DNA from: Anolis sagrei
Lineage: Eukaryota > Chordata > Lepidosauria > Squamata > Anolidae
Direction of reading: 5' to 3'
NCBI RefSeq assembly: GCF_037176765.1
Contig: NC_090026.1
Location: 133,249,752 to 133,313,751, forward strand
DNA length: 64,000 nucleotides
Below are positions 1-12,400 of this stretch, piece after piece. The notes below the pieces were generated by a model, which had not been told where the DNA came from, did not search any database, and saw nothing but the letters and a program-made list of their open reading frames with translations. Both the position numbers and the translations under genes were made by a program. Positions within the stretch are counted from its first letter, which is position 1; each line of letters begins with the position of its first letter.

Positions 1-39
<39 letters not shown>

Positions 40-92
40 GATACCCCGCCACCATCTCCCCAATGGGGACTCGGGGCGGCTAACATGAGGCC
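1..92 (-). mobile_element. 3' tail of an L2-like LINE with (ATT)n end
   Basis: An (ATT)n run is followed by the reverse complement of a LINE 3' tail that recurs in this window (for example at 30480-30530), including the paired GAGATGG/CCATCTCC segment and the TATAAATAAA-like end. The copy is cut by the window edge. Confidence 0.7.
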
Positions 93-185
93 CCCCAAAA
101 AATACAACGAAATAAGATACAAAACAACAGAAAATGAAACACAACAAAATACATAATGTAGCAAGATAAAATACACACTGCAAAA

Positions 186-446
186 TCTATATAAATAAAA
201 ATGTAATGTTCGTTTGTGGGATTAACAGAACTCAAAAACCATTGGACTAATTGACACAAAATTTGGACGCTACACCCCTAACAGACCAACAAGTGACCAT
301 CACTCATAAAATCCCCCCAAAAACAGTGGAAAGGGCTTTAAAACCCCAAATAAGCTAAATGACGAAAAGCTAAATGACAATACAGAAATAAAAAGGAAGG
401 AAAGGGAGAAAGAAAGAAAGAAAGAAGCAAGAAAGAAAGAAAGAAG

Positions 447-481
<35 letters not shown>

Positions 482-510
482 AGAAAAAGAAAGAGGGAGG
501 GAGGGAAGAA

Positions 511-561
<51 letters not shown>

Positions 562-959
562 GGAGAAGGAAAGAAAGGGAGAAGGAAAGAAAGAGGGAGG
601 GAAAGAAAGAAAGAGCAAAAGAAGGAAGGAAAGAAGTAGAGATGGAAGAAAGGAGAGAAAGAAAAAAGGGAGTGAAGGAAAGAGAAAAAGAAGGAAAGAA
701 AGAGGGAGGGGAGAAAAGAAGGAAAGAGAAGGAAGGATGAAAACAAAAAGCAAAGGAAGGAAGGAAAGTGGTAGAGAAGGAAGAAAGAGAAAAAGGAGGG
801 AAAAGAAAAAGGGGCAAGGAAGGAAAATGGTAGAGAAGGAAGGAAGGAGAGAAGAAAAGAAGAAGGAAAGAAGGAAAGAGGGAGTAAAGGAAGGAGGGAA
901 AGAAGGAGAAAAAGAGGGAGGGGAGGTTGGCCACAGCAATGTGTGGCGGGTAAAACTAG
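186..959 (+). mobile_element. Non-autonomous Helitron
   Basis: The element starts with TCTATATAAATAAAAATG and ends with a GCCAC...GTGGC hairpin followed by CTAG|T. This is the Helitron end structure (5' TC, 3' hairpin plus CTRR, insertion between A and T). The same two ends recur at 3880-4159, 28925, 62711-63880 and 63881. The interior is mostly an expanded purine microsatellite. No Rep/helicase coding remains, so it is non-autonomous. Confidence 0.8.
367..930. repeat. About 560-bp polypurine (GAAA/GGAA)n tract
   Basis: Nearly every base on the + strand is A or G across about 560 bp, mainly GAAA, GAAG and GGGA units. Long low-complexity reading frames here are artefacts of the repeat. It lies inside the Helitron at 186-959. 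Confidence 0.9.
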
Positions 960-1004
960 TAACATAATAAAACCAATCACAAAGGGCGGGCCAAATGTGC
1001 AAGA

Positions 1005-1262
1005 TAAAATGTTTAAAATATTAAGATTATCTGCTTTGAACTGGATTATATATGAGTCTCCACTACCTGATAATCTGGGATCAGATCCTGGGATGCGGGG
1101 CAGTGTAGATTCATCCTGAAAACCCCTTCTACATTGCCATATTAAATCCAGATTATCTGACCCGAACTGGATTATATGGAGGTGTGGACTCATATAATCC
1201 GGTTCAAAGCAAATCATGTGGATTATCTGTTTTAATAACCTGGATTGTATGGTAGTAAAGAA
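1005..1262. mobile_element. Decayed hAT-like MITE
   Basis: Inverted, partly complementary segments (GATTATCTG and CTGGATTATAT variants in both orientations) form an imperfect fold-back typical of reptile hAT MITEs. Ends and TSD are not clear. Confidence 0.35.
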
Positions 1263-1539
1263 AGGGCCTAAAAGTCAACTCTATTAATCCTGGATTAATA
1301 GGATTTCCATATTTTTAGTGCAGAAGTTGACCTTTAATTATAAGGAAGACCTTTGTTTTCCTTTCATTGCATTGGGTCATGGGCAAGGGCATGTTGGTCT
1401 GGACGCTGGCCTTGGACCTGCTCACAGCCACAGGTCACACCCTCTCAGCCCCAAAATAAGACCAAAGCAAGCCCCCTCTGAACAAACCGTGCCATGTTAG
1501 GGTTCAGTTACTCATATTATGCCTCAGTTATAGTTATAG

Positions 1540-1735
1540 TAGATGAATAGGTATCACTCTGGTGGGAAGGTAACAGCACTCCATGCAGTCATGCTGACCA
1601 CATGACCTTGGAAGTGTCTACGGACAACGCCAGCTCTTCAGCTTAGAAATAGAGATGAGCACCAACCCCCAGAGTCGGACGCAATTGGACTTAATGTTAG
1701 GGGACAACCTTTACCTATAGTTGGGAATCCAAACC
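1540..1735 (+). mobile_element. Sauria-type SINE, 5'-truncated
   Basis: It matches the body and BovB-like 3' tail of the full copy at 3537-3866 (GGGAAGGTAAC, CCACATGACCTTGGA, CAGAGTCGGA, ACTTAATGT). The tRNA-derived head is missing. It lies directly upstream of ENKUR exon 1. Confidence 0.75.
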
Positions 1736-1827
1736 ACCTGAAAAGTAACTTCCCCAGGCTTTGATCTCTCTTTGATGGCGGCCTAACCTTGTGCACCTTG
1801 AACTCAGGTCTCTGCAGGACTCTGAAG

Positions 1828-1913
1828 ATGGCCTCGCTGTACATGGAGGAGAACATTTACAACCTGCTGCCAACCCCGGAAGAGAAAAGGCCCGTCCAAA
1901 TCAAGCAGCGCAG
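1828..1913 (+). CDS. ENKUR: ENKUR coding exon 1
   Basis: It encodes [20 protein letters not shown] and nine further residues, ending in phase 2 at CAG|GTATTT. The ATG has A at -3. The preceding sequence (GATGGCGGCC at 1774-1783) resembles a promoter-proximal region, but no TATA box is clear. Confidence 0.9.
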
Positions 1914-3449
1914 GTATTTTTTGGGGGGGGGGGGGGAGAACGCAAAGGGGAGGACAGGGAGGAAACCTCTCCCATGGGGAATGGAGGTCTCCCCAAATGT
2001 TGGCCTTTCCTCCCCCTGAAACATCCATTCCCATCAAGCACCATGATCCAGATCTCCACAGAGGACTCAGGTATGCTCACCTGTCCCACTGAAGGTGTGC
2101 TCACCTGTCCCACTGAAGGTGTGCTCACCTGTCCCACTGAAGGTGTGCTCACCTGTCCCAGTGAAGGTCTGCTCACCTGTCCCAGTGAAGGTCTGCTCAC
2201 CTGTCCCAATGGTGTGCTCACCTGTCCCAATGAAGGTCTGCTCACCTGTCCCATGAAGGTATGCTCACCTGTCCCAGTGAAGGTGTGCTCACCTGTCCCA
2301 GTGAAGGTGTGCTCATCCATCCCAATGAAGGTCTGCTCACCTGTCCCAATTAAGGTCTGCTCACCTGTCCCAATGAAGGTCTGCTCACCTGTCCCAATGA
2401 AGGTGTGCTCACCTGTCCCAATGAAGGTGTGCTCACCTATCCCAATGAAGGTGTGCTCACCTGTCCCAGTGAAGGTGTGCTCAACTGTCCCAGTGAAGGT
2501 CTGCTCACCTGTCCCAGTGAAGGTCTGCTCACCTGTCCCAATGAAGGTGTGCTCACCTGTCCCAATGAAGGTCTGCTCACCTGTCCCAATGAAGGTCTTC
2601 TCACCTGTCCCAATGAAGGTCTGCTCACCTGTCCCAATGAAGGTCTGCTCACCTGTCCCAATGAAGGTCTGCTCACCTGTCCCAATGAAGGTCTGCTCAC
2701 CTGTCCCAATGAAGGTGTGCTCACCTGTCCCAATGAAGGTGTGCTAACCTGTCCCAATGAAGGTGTGCTTACCTGTCCCAATGAAGGTGTGCTCACCTGT
2801 CCCAATGAAGGTGTGCTCACCTGTCCCAATGAAGATGTGTTAACCTGTCCCAATGGTGTGCTCACCTGTCCCAATGAAGGTGTACTCACCTATCCCAATG
2901 AAGGTCTGCTCACCTGCCCCAATGAAAGTCTGCTCACCTGTCCCAATGAAGGTCTGCTCACCTGTCCCAATGAAGGTTTGCTCACCTGTCCCAATGAAGG
3001 TCTGCTCACCTGTCCCAATGAAGGTCTGTTCACCGGTCCCAATGGAGGTTTGCTCACCTGTCCCAATGAAGGTCTGCTCACCTGTCCTAATGAAGGTGTG
3101 CTAACCTGTCCCAATGAAGGTGTGCTCACCTGTCCCAATGAAGATGTGCTAACCTGTCCCAATGAAGGTGTGCTCACCTGTCCCAATGAAGGTCTGCTCA
3201 CCTGTCCCAATGCACATCCTGGGGTTTCTCCTATTTGCAAGCCAAGTGGCTCAGTAAGGCTGAGTTTGCCCCCAAACTTGGCTTCCAATCAAATGGACTT
3301 CTTTGCAGAAAAATCAGACTTTATTATTATTATTATTATTATTATTGACACAAAAGCACAGTATGTCACAGCAAACGAGATCTATATGCTGGATTTCGTA
3401 TCATAAAATCACACGTCGAACACTTCCCAAGCGTCTAGGGCTGTGTGAT

Positions 3450-3481
<32 letters not shown>

Positions 3482-6400
3482 GTTATTATTATTATCATTA
3501 GGGTTAGGAAAAACCATAATTTAGTTTTTCTTATATCAATGAGGAGACCCCAGTGATGCAGCGCTGAGCTGCTGTACTTGCTGACCAAAAGGAAGCAGGT
3601 TCGGATCCAGGGAGCAGGGTGAGCTCCCACTGTTAGGTCCAGCTCCTGCCAACCTAGCAGTTTCAAAACATGCAAATGTGAGTAGATCAATAGGTACTGC
3701 TCCGACAGGAAGGTAAGGGTACTCCATGCAGTCATGCCTATGGCCACACGACCTTGGAGGTGTCTATGGACAACGCCGGCTCTTTGGCTTAGAGATGGAG
3801 ATGAGCACCAGAGTCCCAGAGTCGGACACAACTGGACTTAATGTCAGGGGAAAACCTTTATCTTACATTAATGAAGAAATCCATATAAATAAAAATGCAA
3901 TGTTAGTTTATGGGGTTAATTGTGGACGAATTGAGACCAAATTTGGACACAAGACACCTCTCAGGCCAACGAGTGACCATCACTCATCAAAACACTGAAA
4001 AACACAACAGAAGGGACTGAAAAAAACAAAAAATGCATTACAATGCATGCGCAAAACCACACATATATAGGCAAACACACATATAGACACATATATATAC
4101 ACACACAAAACACATATACACAGACTGGGCCACAGCAACACGTGGCAGGGGACGGCTAGTGCATAATAGAATGATTGTCCACCAGGAGACAGAGGGTGCA
4201 TCGGCACTACGGTTTGGCACCACTTTAACGGCACTGGTTCAATGCTATGGAGACCGGGAGTTGTAGTATTGCCTTCTCTGCAAAAGAGTGCTGGGGCCTA
4301 GCATGGAGCCATGGCAGGGGAAGTGGTTATTTATTTTATGTATCGTGTCAGGAGCAACCAGACAATTGTATTACATTTCTAACAATTTTTTAACAAACAG
4401 ACAAAACACAAAGTGTGCAAGCTTGGTAGTGGATTAAATGTCCTTTGACCAGTATCTGGCCACTTGGAGTGCATCTGGTGTTGCCGCAAGAAGGTCCTCC
4501 CTTGTGCAAGTAGCAGGGCTCAGGGTGCATTGCAGGTGGTCCGTGGTTTGCTCTTCTCCACACTCGCATGTCAAGGATTCTAGTTTGTGGCCCAATTTCT
4601 TGAGGTTGGCTCTGCATCTCGTGGTGCCAGAGCGCAGTCTGTTCAGCACCTTCCAAGTCGCCCAGTCTTCTGTGTGCCCAGCGAGGAGTCTCTCATCTGG
4701 TATCAGCCATTAGTTGAGGTTCTGGGTTTGAGCCTGCCACTTTTGGACTCTTGCTTGCTGGGGTGTTCCAGCGAGTGTCTCTGTAGATCTTAGAAAACTA
4801 TGTCTTGATTTAAGTCATTGGCGTGCTGGCTGATATCCAAACAAGGGATGAGCTGGAGATGTCTCTGCCTTGGTCCTTTCACTATTGGCTGCTACTTCCC
4901 AGCGGATGTCAGGTGGTGCAATACCGGCTAGACAGTGTAGTTTCTCCAGTGGTGTAGGGCGCAGACACCCCGTGATAATGCGGCATGTCTCATTAAGAGC
5001 CACATCCACTGTTTTAGCGTGGTGAGATGTGTTCCACACTGGGCATGCATACTCAGCAGCAGAGTAGCACAGCGCAAGGGCAGATGTCTTCACTGTGTCT
5101 GGTTGTGATCCCCAGGTTGTGCCAGTCAGCTTTTGTATGATATTGTTTCTAGCGCCCACTTTTTGCTTGATGTTCAGGCAGTGCTTCTTGTAGGTAAGAG
5201 CACAGTCCAGAGTGACTCCCAGGTATTTGGGTGCGCTGCAATGCACCAGTGGGATTCCTTCTCAGGTGATCCTCGGGGCTCGGGATGCTTATCTGTTCTT
5301 AAGGTGAAAAGCACATGTGGATTAGAGATCAGCTAGTTTTCCCTGTAATAGGCAGTAAGGGTACCTAGAGCTTCGGAGGGCTTCAGTTCAGCCATCTCAA
5401 AGCTCCCTGCTTGAGCAGTAATGGCACGATCATCAGCATAGATCGAGCTCTCTGTCTTTACCTTTGCGTTCTCCCTCCCCTTCCCGAAAAGTGGTGCCAA
5501 TCTGCATTAATTCTACAGTGTAGACTTGATACACCCACAGAAGAAAAGCAAGCTACTGTAATTTTGCCACAAGAGGGCAGCACACTACCATTTTTGATGG
5601 CTTTCCAAACTGAAGGCAGGCTAGTTGCATATGGCAAAATTCACGACCCCTGTGCATAGAATCCTAGAACCCTAGAGTTGGAAGGGTTCATCCCTCTTAG
5701 GCCATCCAGTCCAACCCCATTCTGCCAAGAAGCAGGAATATTGCATTCAAAGCACCCCCGACAGATGGCCAGCCAGCCTCTGCTTATAAGCCTCCAAAGA
5801 AGGAGCCTCGACTACACTCCCTCTGGGGCAGAGAGTTCCACAGCTAAACAGCTCTCACAGTCAGGAAGTTCTTAGATCATAGAATGATAGAGTTGGAAGA
5901 GACCTGGTGGGCCATCATCCAGTCCAACCCCTTTCTGCCAAGAAGTAAGAAAATCACATTCAAAGCCCCCTGACAGATGGCCATCCAGCCTCTGTTTAAA
6001 AGCTTCCAAAGAAGGAGCCTCCACCACACTCCGGGGCAGAGAGTTCCACTGCTGAACGGCTCTCACAGTCAGGAAGTTCTTCCTAATGTTCAAGTGGAAT
6101 CTCCTTTCATGTAGTTTGAAGAAGTGACGAGTGGAGTGCCGCAGGGTTCCGTCCTGGGCCCGGTCCTATTCAACATCTTCATTCATGACTTAGATGAAGG
6201 GCTAGAAGGCAGGATCATCAAGTTTGCAGATGACACCAAATTGGGAGGGAGAGCCAATAGTCCAGAGGACAGGAGCAGGACTCAAAACGATCTTGACAGA
6301 TTAGAGAGAGATGAATGGCCAAAACTAACACAATGAAGTTCAACAGGGACAAATGCAAGAGACTCCACTTTGGCAGGAAAAATGAAATGCAAAGATACAG

Positions 6401-9400
6401 AATGGGGGACAATACCTGGCTTGAGAGCAGTACGTGTGAAAAAGATCTTGGAGTCCTCGTGGACAACAAGTTAAACATGAGCCAGGAATGTGATGTGGCG
6501 GCAAAAAAAGCCAATGGGATTTTGGCCTGCATCAAGAGGAGCCTAGTGTCTAGATCTAAGGAAGTAATGCTACCCCTCTATTCTGCTTTGGTTAGACCAC
6601 ACCTGGAATATTGTGTCCAATTCTGGGCACCACAATTCAAGAGAGATATTGACCCTAAGCTGGAATGTGTCCAGAGGAGGGCGACTAAAATGGTCAAGGG
6701 TCTGGAGAACAAGCCCTATGAGGAGCGGCTTAAGGAGCTGGGCATGCTTAGCCTGAAGAAGAGAAGGCTGATAGGAGATATGATAGCCATGTATAAATAT
6801 GTGAGAGGAAGCCACAGGGAGGAGGGAGCAAGCTTGTTTTCTGCTTCCCTGGAGACTAGGACGCAATGGAGCAATGGCTTCAAACTACAAGAGAGGAGAT
6901 TCCATCTGAACATGAGGAAGAACTTCCTGACTGTGAGAGCCGTTCAGCAGTGGAACTCTCTGCCCCGGAGTGTGGTGGAGGCTCCTTCCTTGGAAGCTTT
7001 TAAGCAGAGGCTGGATGGCCATCTGTCAGGGGTGCTTTGAATGCAATATTCCTGCTTCTTGGCAGAATGGGGTTGGACTGGATGGCCCAGGAGGTCTCTT
7101 CCAACTCTTTGATTCTATTATTCTAAGTCAGTATTGCTGGCTAGAAAATTATAGGAGTTATAGTCCTTCCAAAAATACTATTTCCCACTAAGCAAAACTG
7201 CAGGTGATGGTATTCTGCAGTCTTACATAATTTTCCCTTTCTTACTGAATGACAGGTATGTCTCCAAATTCAAGCCATCCGTCAAACGTGAAATAGAGGA
7301 GAGGAAGACGGACCCCTGCCGAACGATGGGGATCCCCAAGCTCCAGGTCCCCACCCCAAAAGACTTCCTCCGGAAACACTCCAAGACGCCCGTGCTCCCA
7401 AAGCGTGAGTTCTTGGCCTTGTGGCCCCATATCATGTAAGGCAGGACATATGTTGCTGGACTGCCTCTCCCATCATCCTCCCCTTGGCTAGGACCGATTG
7501 GGTTGCAGTCCTACAGAATCAGGAGAAGTGCTCTTCCCATCTGTTGGAATCCGGAATCTGGAATCCATTGCCAGGGAATGATAGCATCTCCCCAAAGTAC
7601 ACATCCCAGGATTTTCGTAGCATGGGATGTAGCAGTTAAAGTGGACTTGTGGGGCGACAGCTCCATCCAGAACAAAGTAATGGCATGTTGGCATGCAGCA
7701 GAGTATCACAGAAGCACAGAATGGACTCTGGAGTCTCCCGGTAAAAGCAGGTTTCAGCTTTACTAAAGCAGCTCACAAAACATACAACATGCGCCATCAG
7801 CGGACAGACGAGAAGAACACAAACCGAAAGAGAGAGGCACACAACAAACTGCAGTTGGAAGGGAGTTTATCTCTTTGGCACTCCCTAATCTTGCACACAG
7901 CAAGAACTCAGGGTCACATTCTCACAGCCGGTTCCTTTGCTGTATTAACCCTTCTGTGTCAAAGTACATCCTGGCAATACAATTCTATTACAATCTATTA
8001 CAATCCTATCACATAAAATTGCATTTAAACATACATCATACATAAATCATACACTGACAAGGTAAACACTGGAAGGAACTGGGAAAACCAAGGAGGACAC
8101 TCAGAAAAATGAAATGGGGTTTTTTTGTATTTTTTATTGTATAATACATAGAAATATACCATCTTAGAAATTCTCATTCAAAATACCAGTATTTTCCCCA
8201 ATCCCACCACCACCACAACCCTATCTTTAAAGTTCTACACACAAGTGGCGCCACTCATGCCGTCTCACACACTCCCTGAAATGCTGCACACTGGACAACA
8301 TAAATGCCACAGAGGCAAGCAAAACCATGGCAGAGTTTGCTCACAGCAACAAGCAGTTTGGCTCAGTTAATGAGTCTTATCAGCAGGGTATAACTGCAAC
8401 GTCTGACCTTCTTTGCACACTGTTTAGAAAACTTGTGGATGTCAGGAAGCTTTAATCCGGACACGTTGCACTATTTACAGCTGTACGCAGACCAGGATCC
8501 TCTGATCCACAATCAAACAAATCACAATGAGGTTGACACTTGCATGCAAGAAACGCAGGCAAGAGGGAGACTGAGCACTTCCTCTCTTCTTTTAGAACCA
8601 CCTGCTGTCTTGGCATCAGTAAGGGACAAATGAATGATGCAACCTCGTGCCATAATCCTCACATAGAACCCTAGAATCCTAGAGTTGGAAGAGACCTGGT
8701 GGGTCATCCAGTCCAACCCCATTCTGCCAAGAAGCAGGAAAAGCACAATCAAAGCATTCCTGACAGTCATCCAGCCTCTCCTTAAAAGCCTCCAAAGAAT
8801 CATAGAATCATAGACTCCTAGACTTGGAAGAGACCCCATGGGTCATCCAGTCCAACCCCATTCTGCCAAGAAACAGGAACATTGCATTCAAAGCACCCCT
8901 AGCCATCTAGCTTTTGCTTAAAAGCAACCAAAGTAGGAGCCGCCACCACACTCCCTCCAGGGCAGAGAGTTCCACTGCTGAACAGCTCTCACAGTCAGGA
9001 AGTTCTTCCTAATGTTCAGGTGGAATCTCTTCTAATTTGAAGCCATAGTTCCCTTGCGTCCTAGTCTCCAGGGCAGCTTAAATGAAGCCTGCTTCCTCCT
9101 CCCTATGACTCCCCTGGCCTCGTCTCTTGATCCATGGCCCTCATCCTGTCTCCTCTCCGCCTTCTATTCTGCAGGCTAAACATGCCCAGCAGCTCTTTCA
9201 GCCGCTCTGTCCTCATAGGGCTTGTTCTCTAGACCCTTGGAATGGAATGGTCTATGAGGTCATGAAGAGTTGGAAACGAATGAACGAATAAACAACAACA
9301 TGACTTCCCTGGATCTAGCCACTAGTCTCCTATTTATGATGGCCAAAATCCCATTGGCTTTTTAAGCTGCCACATGACATTGTTGGTTCATGTTCCCCTT

Positions 9401-12400
9401 CCTCCCCACAAGGACTCCAAGATCTTTTCCACACATCCTGCTGTCGAGCCAGGCATCATTTCCCATCCGTTCTCTTTGCATTTTGTTTTTTCTGCCTAAG
9501 TGGAGTCCCTTGCATTGTCTCTGTTGACTCTGAACACATGATCATGACTCATCAATTTTTGCCGACCCCGTAGGTATTTCATCATTACCCACTTAGTCAT
9601 TCCACAGGTGCGTCATCACATGTCCATCAGAACTGTATTTTACGCATAGACTCAATGCTGGAGCATTTCTATCTAATGTTCTTCCATGACACCAAGATTT
9701 AGACTGGCTAGAAAGGATCCCAAGTTCAGTGGAAATATTAAATAGATTGTCAGTGGGTGGGTAAACGGCAGGGATGGACAGTTGTGGGTCTCCTGTGCTG
9801 TGTTATAATGGCTGCTGTTGTGTGTCTTTCCCAATGGAGGCAGGCCGGAGGCCACCCGGGAGCAAGAGGCCAGCGGAGGCCCGGGTGCCAAAACGGACGG
9901 AGCCCCCCGTGATGGGCATCCAGAGCAGGAAGGACTACATCTCCACCAACGTTGCCGAGGCCATCATGGCAGTGGCCAAGAAGCCCCTCCGTGCCTGTGT
10001 CGACGTGCGCAAGGGGGACAAGTTCCTCATCGAAAACTCCGGCCTTGTCATAAAGTACCGCAACAAGAAGGTGAGAGGCAGAGAGGGAGGAGAGGGGATG
10101 GATCCATGGCAGTGTTGCACTCCAGGCCAGGAATCCCTCTGACTTCAAACACCACACAGCTGAGTAAAATAGCAAGCAGTTTATTGAAGATAACTAAAAG
10201 CAGTAGAAGTAAAAATAATCCACAGTAAAAAGTAAATCCAAAAGTAAATTTGTTCATGAAAATGAACAAAATCGGGCTACCAGTATTAAAAAACTCAAAA
10301 ATTACAACAGCAAAACAACAGAGGGTAAACAAACAGGCACATAAAATCACTCTCAACAAAAGATTCCCCCCGGGCACTTCCAAGCCATTGAATGCTAATC
10401 AAGTTGATCAGCTGAAACATTCACAGCTAGCCCCAGCAGACAAAAGTCCTTTGTCTCACCCTGGTCATTCCACAGACATATAAACCCATTTTTCCTGCTT
10501 CCAACAGACCTCACTACCTCTGAGGATGCTTGCCATAGATGCAGGCGAAACGTCAGGAGAAAAATTGCCTCCAGAACATGGCCATATAGCCCGGAAAAAC
10601 CTACAACAACCCAGTGATTCCGGCCATGAAAGCCTTTGACAATACATTAAATCCAAATAGGTAGAAAAGATAGATAGGAACAGAAAATCCGGGAAAATAG
10701 TCCAAAAGAGTCCATGAAAACAAGTACTGGAACTTCTAAGGCAAAAAACCCTTAGAAGTACCTAAACATGAATCAAACAAAGGGCTTTAACGTGAATAAC
10801 AAGGCACTTAATACAGGAATCAATGCAAAGCAAGGCATCCAGGAACCTGAGATGAGATCTTGACCTAATTCCAACATTGCTTCGTCTGGCTACAGATTCT
10901 GTGCTTGACACTTTTTATCCCTGCTATCTCTACAACTGAGTTTCCCACGTGGCCTAGAACGGATTCTTTCTCAGCCTTGGATTGCCTACCAGCCTCTGTT
11001 GTAATCTGGCTGAGCGCCTGAGAGCCTGGTTTGTTTGTCTTTGCTGACTGAAAGTATTTCTTATTTATTTATTTTTATTTCGGGTACTTTTACCCCGCCC
11101 TTCTCAACCCCCGAGGGGGGACTCGGGGCGGCTTACAAAAAGGCGCAATTCGATGCCTACATAGAACATAAATATGTATAAAAACAGCAAACAATTAAAC
11201 ACAGTTAAAACAGTCAGTATATAACATATTCAATAAAAACTAATCTCAAGCTCAGTGTTCGTCTTTCAGAGTTCCATAATTCCATTCCATTTTGTCAGTT
11301 CCTGTCTATTGTTGAGGTCCTTCTTTATCTGCCCGATTGTCCAAATGCCTGGTCCCACATCCATGTTTTCAATTTTTTCCTGAATGAAAGGAGGGATGTC
11401 GCTGATCTAATTTCCCCAGGGAGTGAATTCCACAGGTGAGGGGCCACCACTGAGAAGGCCCTGCTCCTCGTCCCCGCCAATCTCACTTGTGATAGAGACG
11501 GGGTCAAGAGTAAGGCCTCCCCAGAAGATCTTAGATTCCGAGGTGGGACGTAGAGGGAGATCCGGTCGGACAGATACACTGGGCCTAGGGCTGTCCAACC
11601 ACCGAAAAATTTGTTTCTAAACTCGATTCGTTTTTAGGGGGTTTTTGTGTTTCATTATTTAAAAGAATTCCGAAATTTTTCTTTAAAAAAGTTCGATATT
11701 TACGAAATTTCGGAAAATTACAAAACAATTACGAAACAATTACGAATCGATTACGAATCGATTCGTTAATGGCGGCCGCAATTGCGCAATACGCTAAGAA
11801 ACCCTCCAAATGGGACAGGGGGAACTTCTGAAGCTTCCCTCTCCCTCTGTTGTTGACTGTTGGTGTGATAATTATATATTTTTTTCCACTGAGAAAACAA
11901 ACAGCAACCCTAAAACTTGCACCAGACATGCGGAAATAATAACGAAACAATAACGAAACAATTACGAAACAATTACGAAGCGATATCGAAACAATTACGA
12001 AACGAATTGGAAAAATTCGTTTCGTTTTTTAGTTGCTCCTGAATGGTTGAATGAATAGGAGCCTAGTGTCTAGATCTAAGGAAGTAATGCTACCCCTCTA
12101 TTCCGCTTTGGTTAGACCACATCTGGAATATTGTGTCCAATTCTGGGCACCACAATTCAAGAGAGATATTGACAAGCTGGAATGTGTCCAGAGGAGGGTG
12201 ACTAAAATGATCAAGGGTCTGGAGAACAAGCCCTATGAGGAGCGGCTTAGGGAACTGGGCATGTTTAGCCTGAAGAAGAGAAGGCTGAGAGGAGATACGA
12301 TGAGGGCCATGTATGAATATGTGAGAGGAAGCCACAGGGAGGAAGAGGGAGCAAGCTTCCTTTCTGCTTCCCTGGAGACTAGGACGCAAGGGAACAATGG

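Larger units (their letters stand above)
10110..11055. mobile_element. Unclassified LTR-like repeat interrupted by a PLE
   Basis: Sequence on both sides of the PLE insertion at 10243-10647 looks like one older element. Family and ends were not determined. Confidence 0.3.

Noticed and set aside
300-1217. Ser/Phe/Leu-rich and Lys/Glu-rich long frames
   Set aside because: These are translations of the (GAAA)n tract.
1791-3406. Long frames with LTCPNEGV or VCSPVPMK repeats
   Set aside because: They are by-products of the 24-bp minisatellite and exist on both strands and in several frames.
3599-3609. B-box-like GGTTCGGATCC as a tRNA gene
   Set aside because: It sits in the head of a Sauria-type SINE with the BovB-like tail; no intact tRNA cloverleaf was seen.
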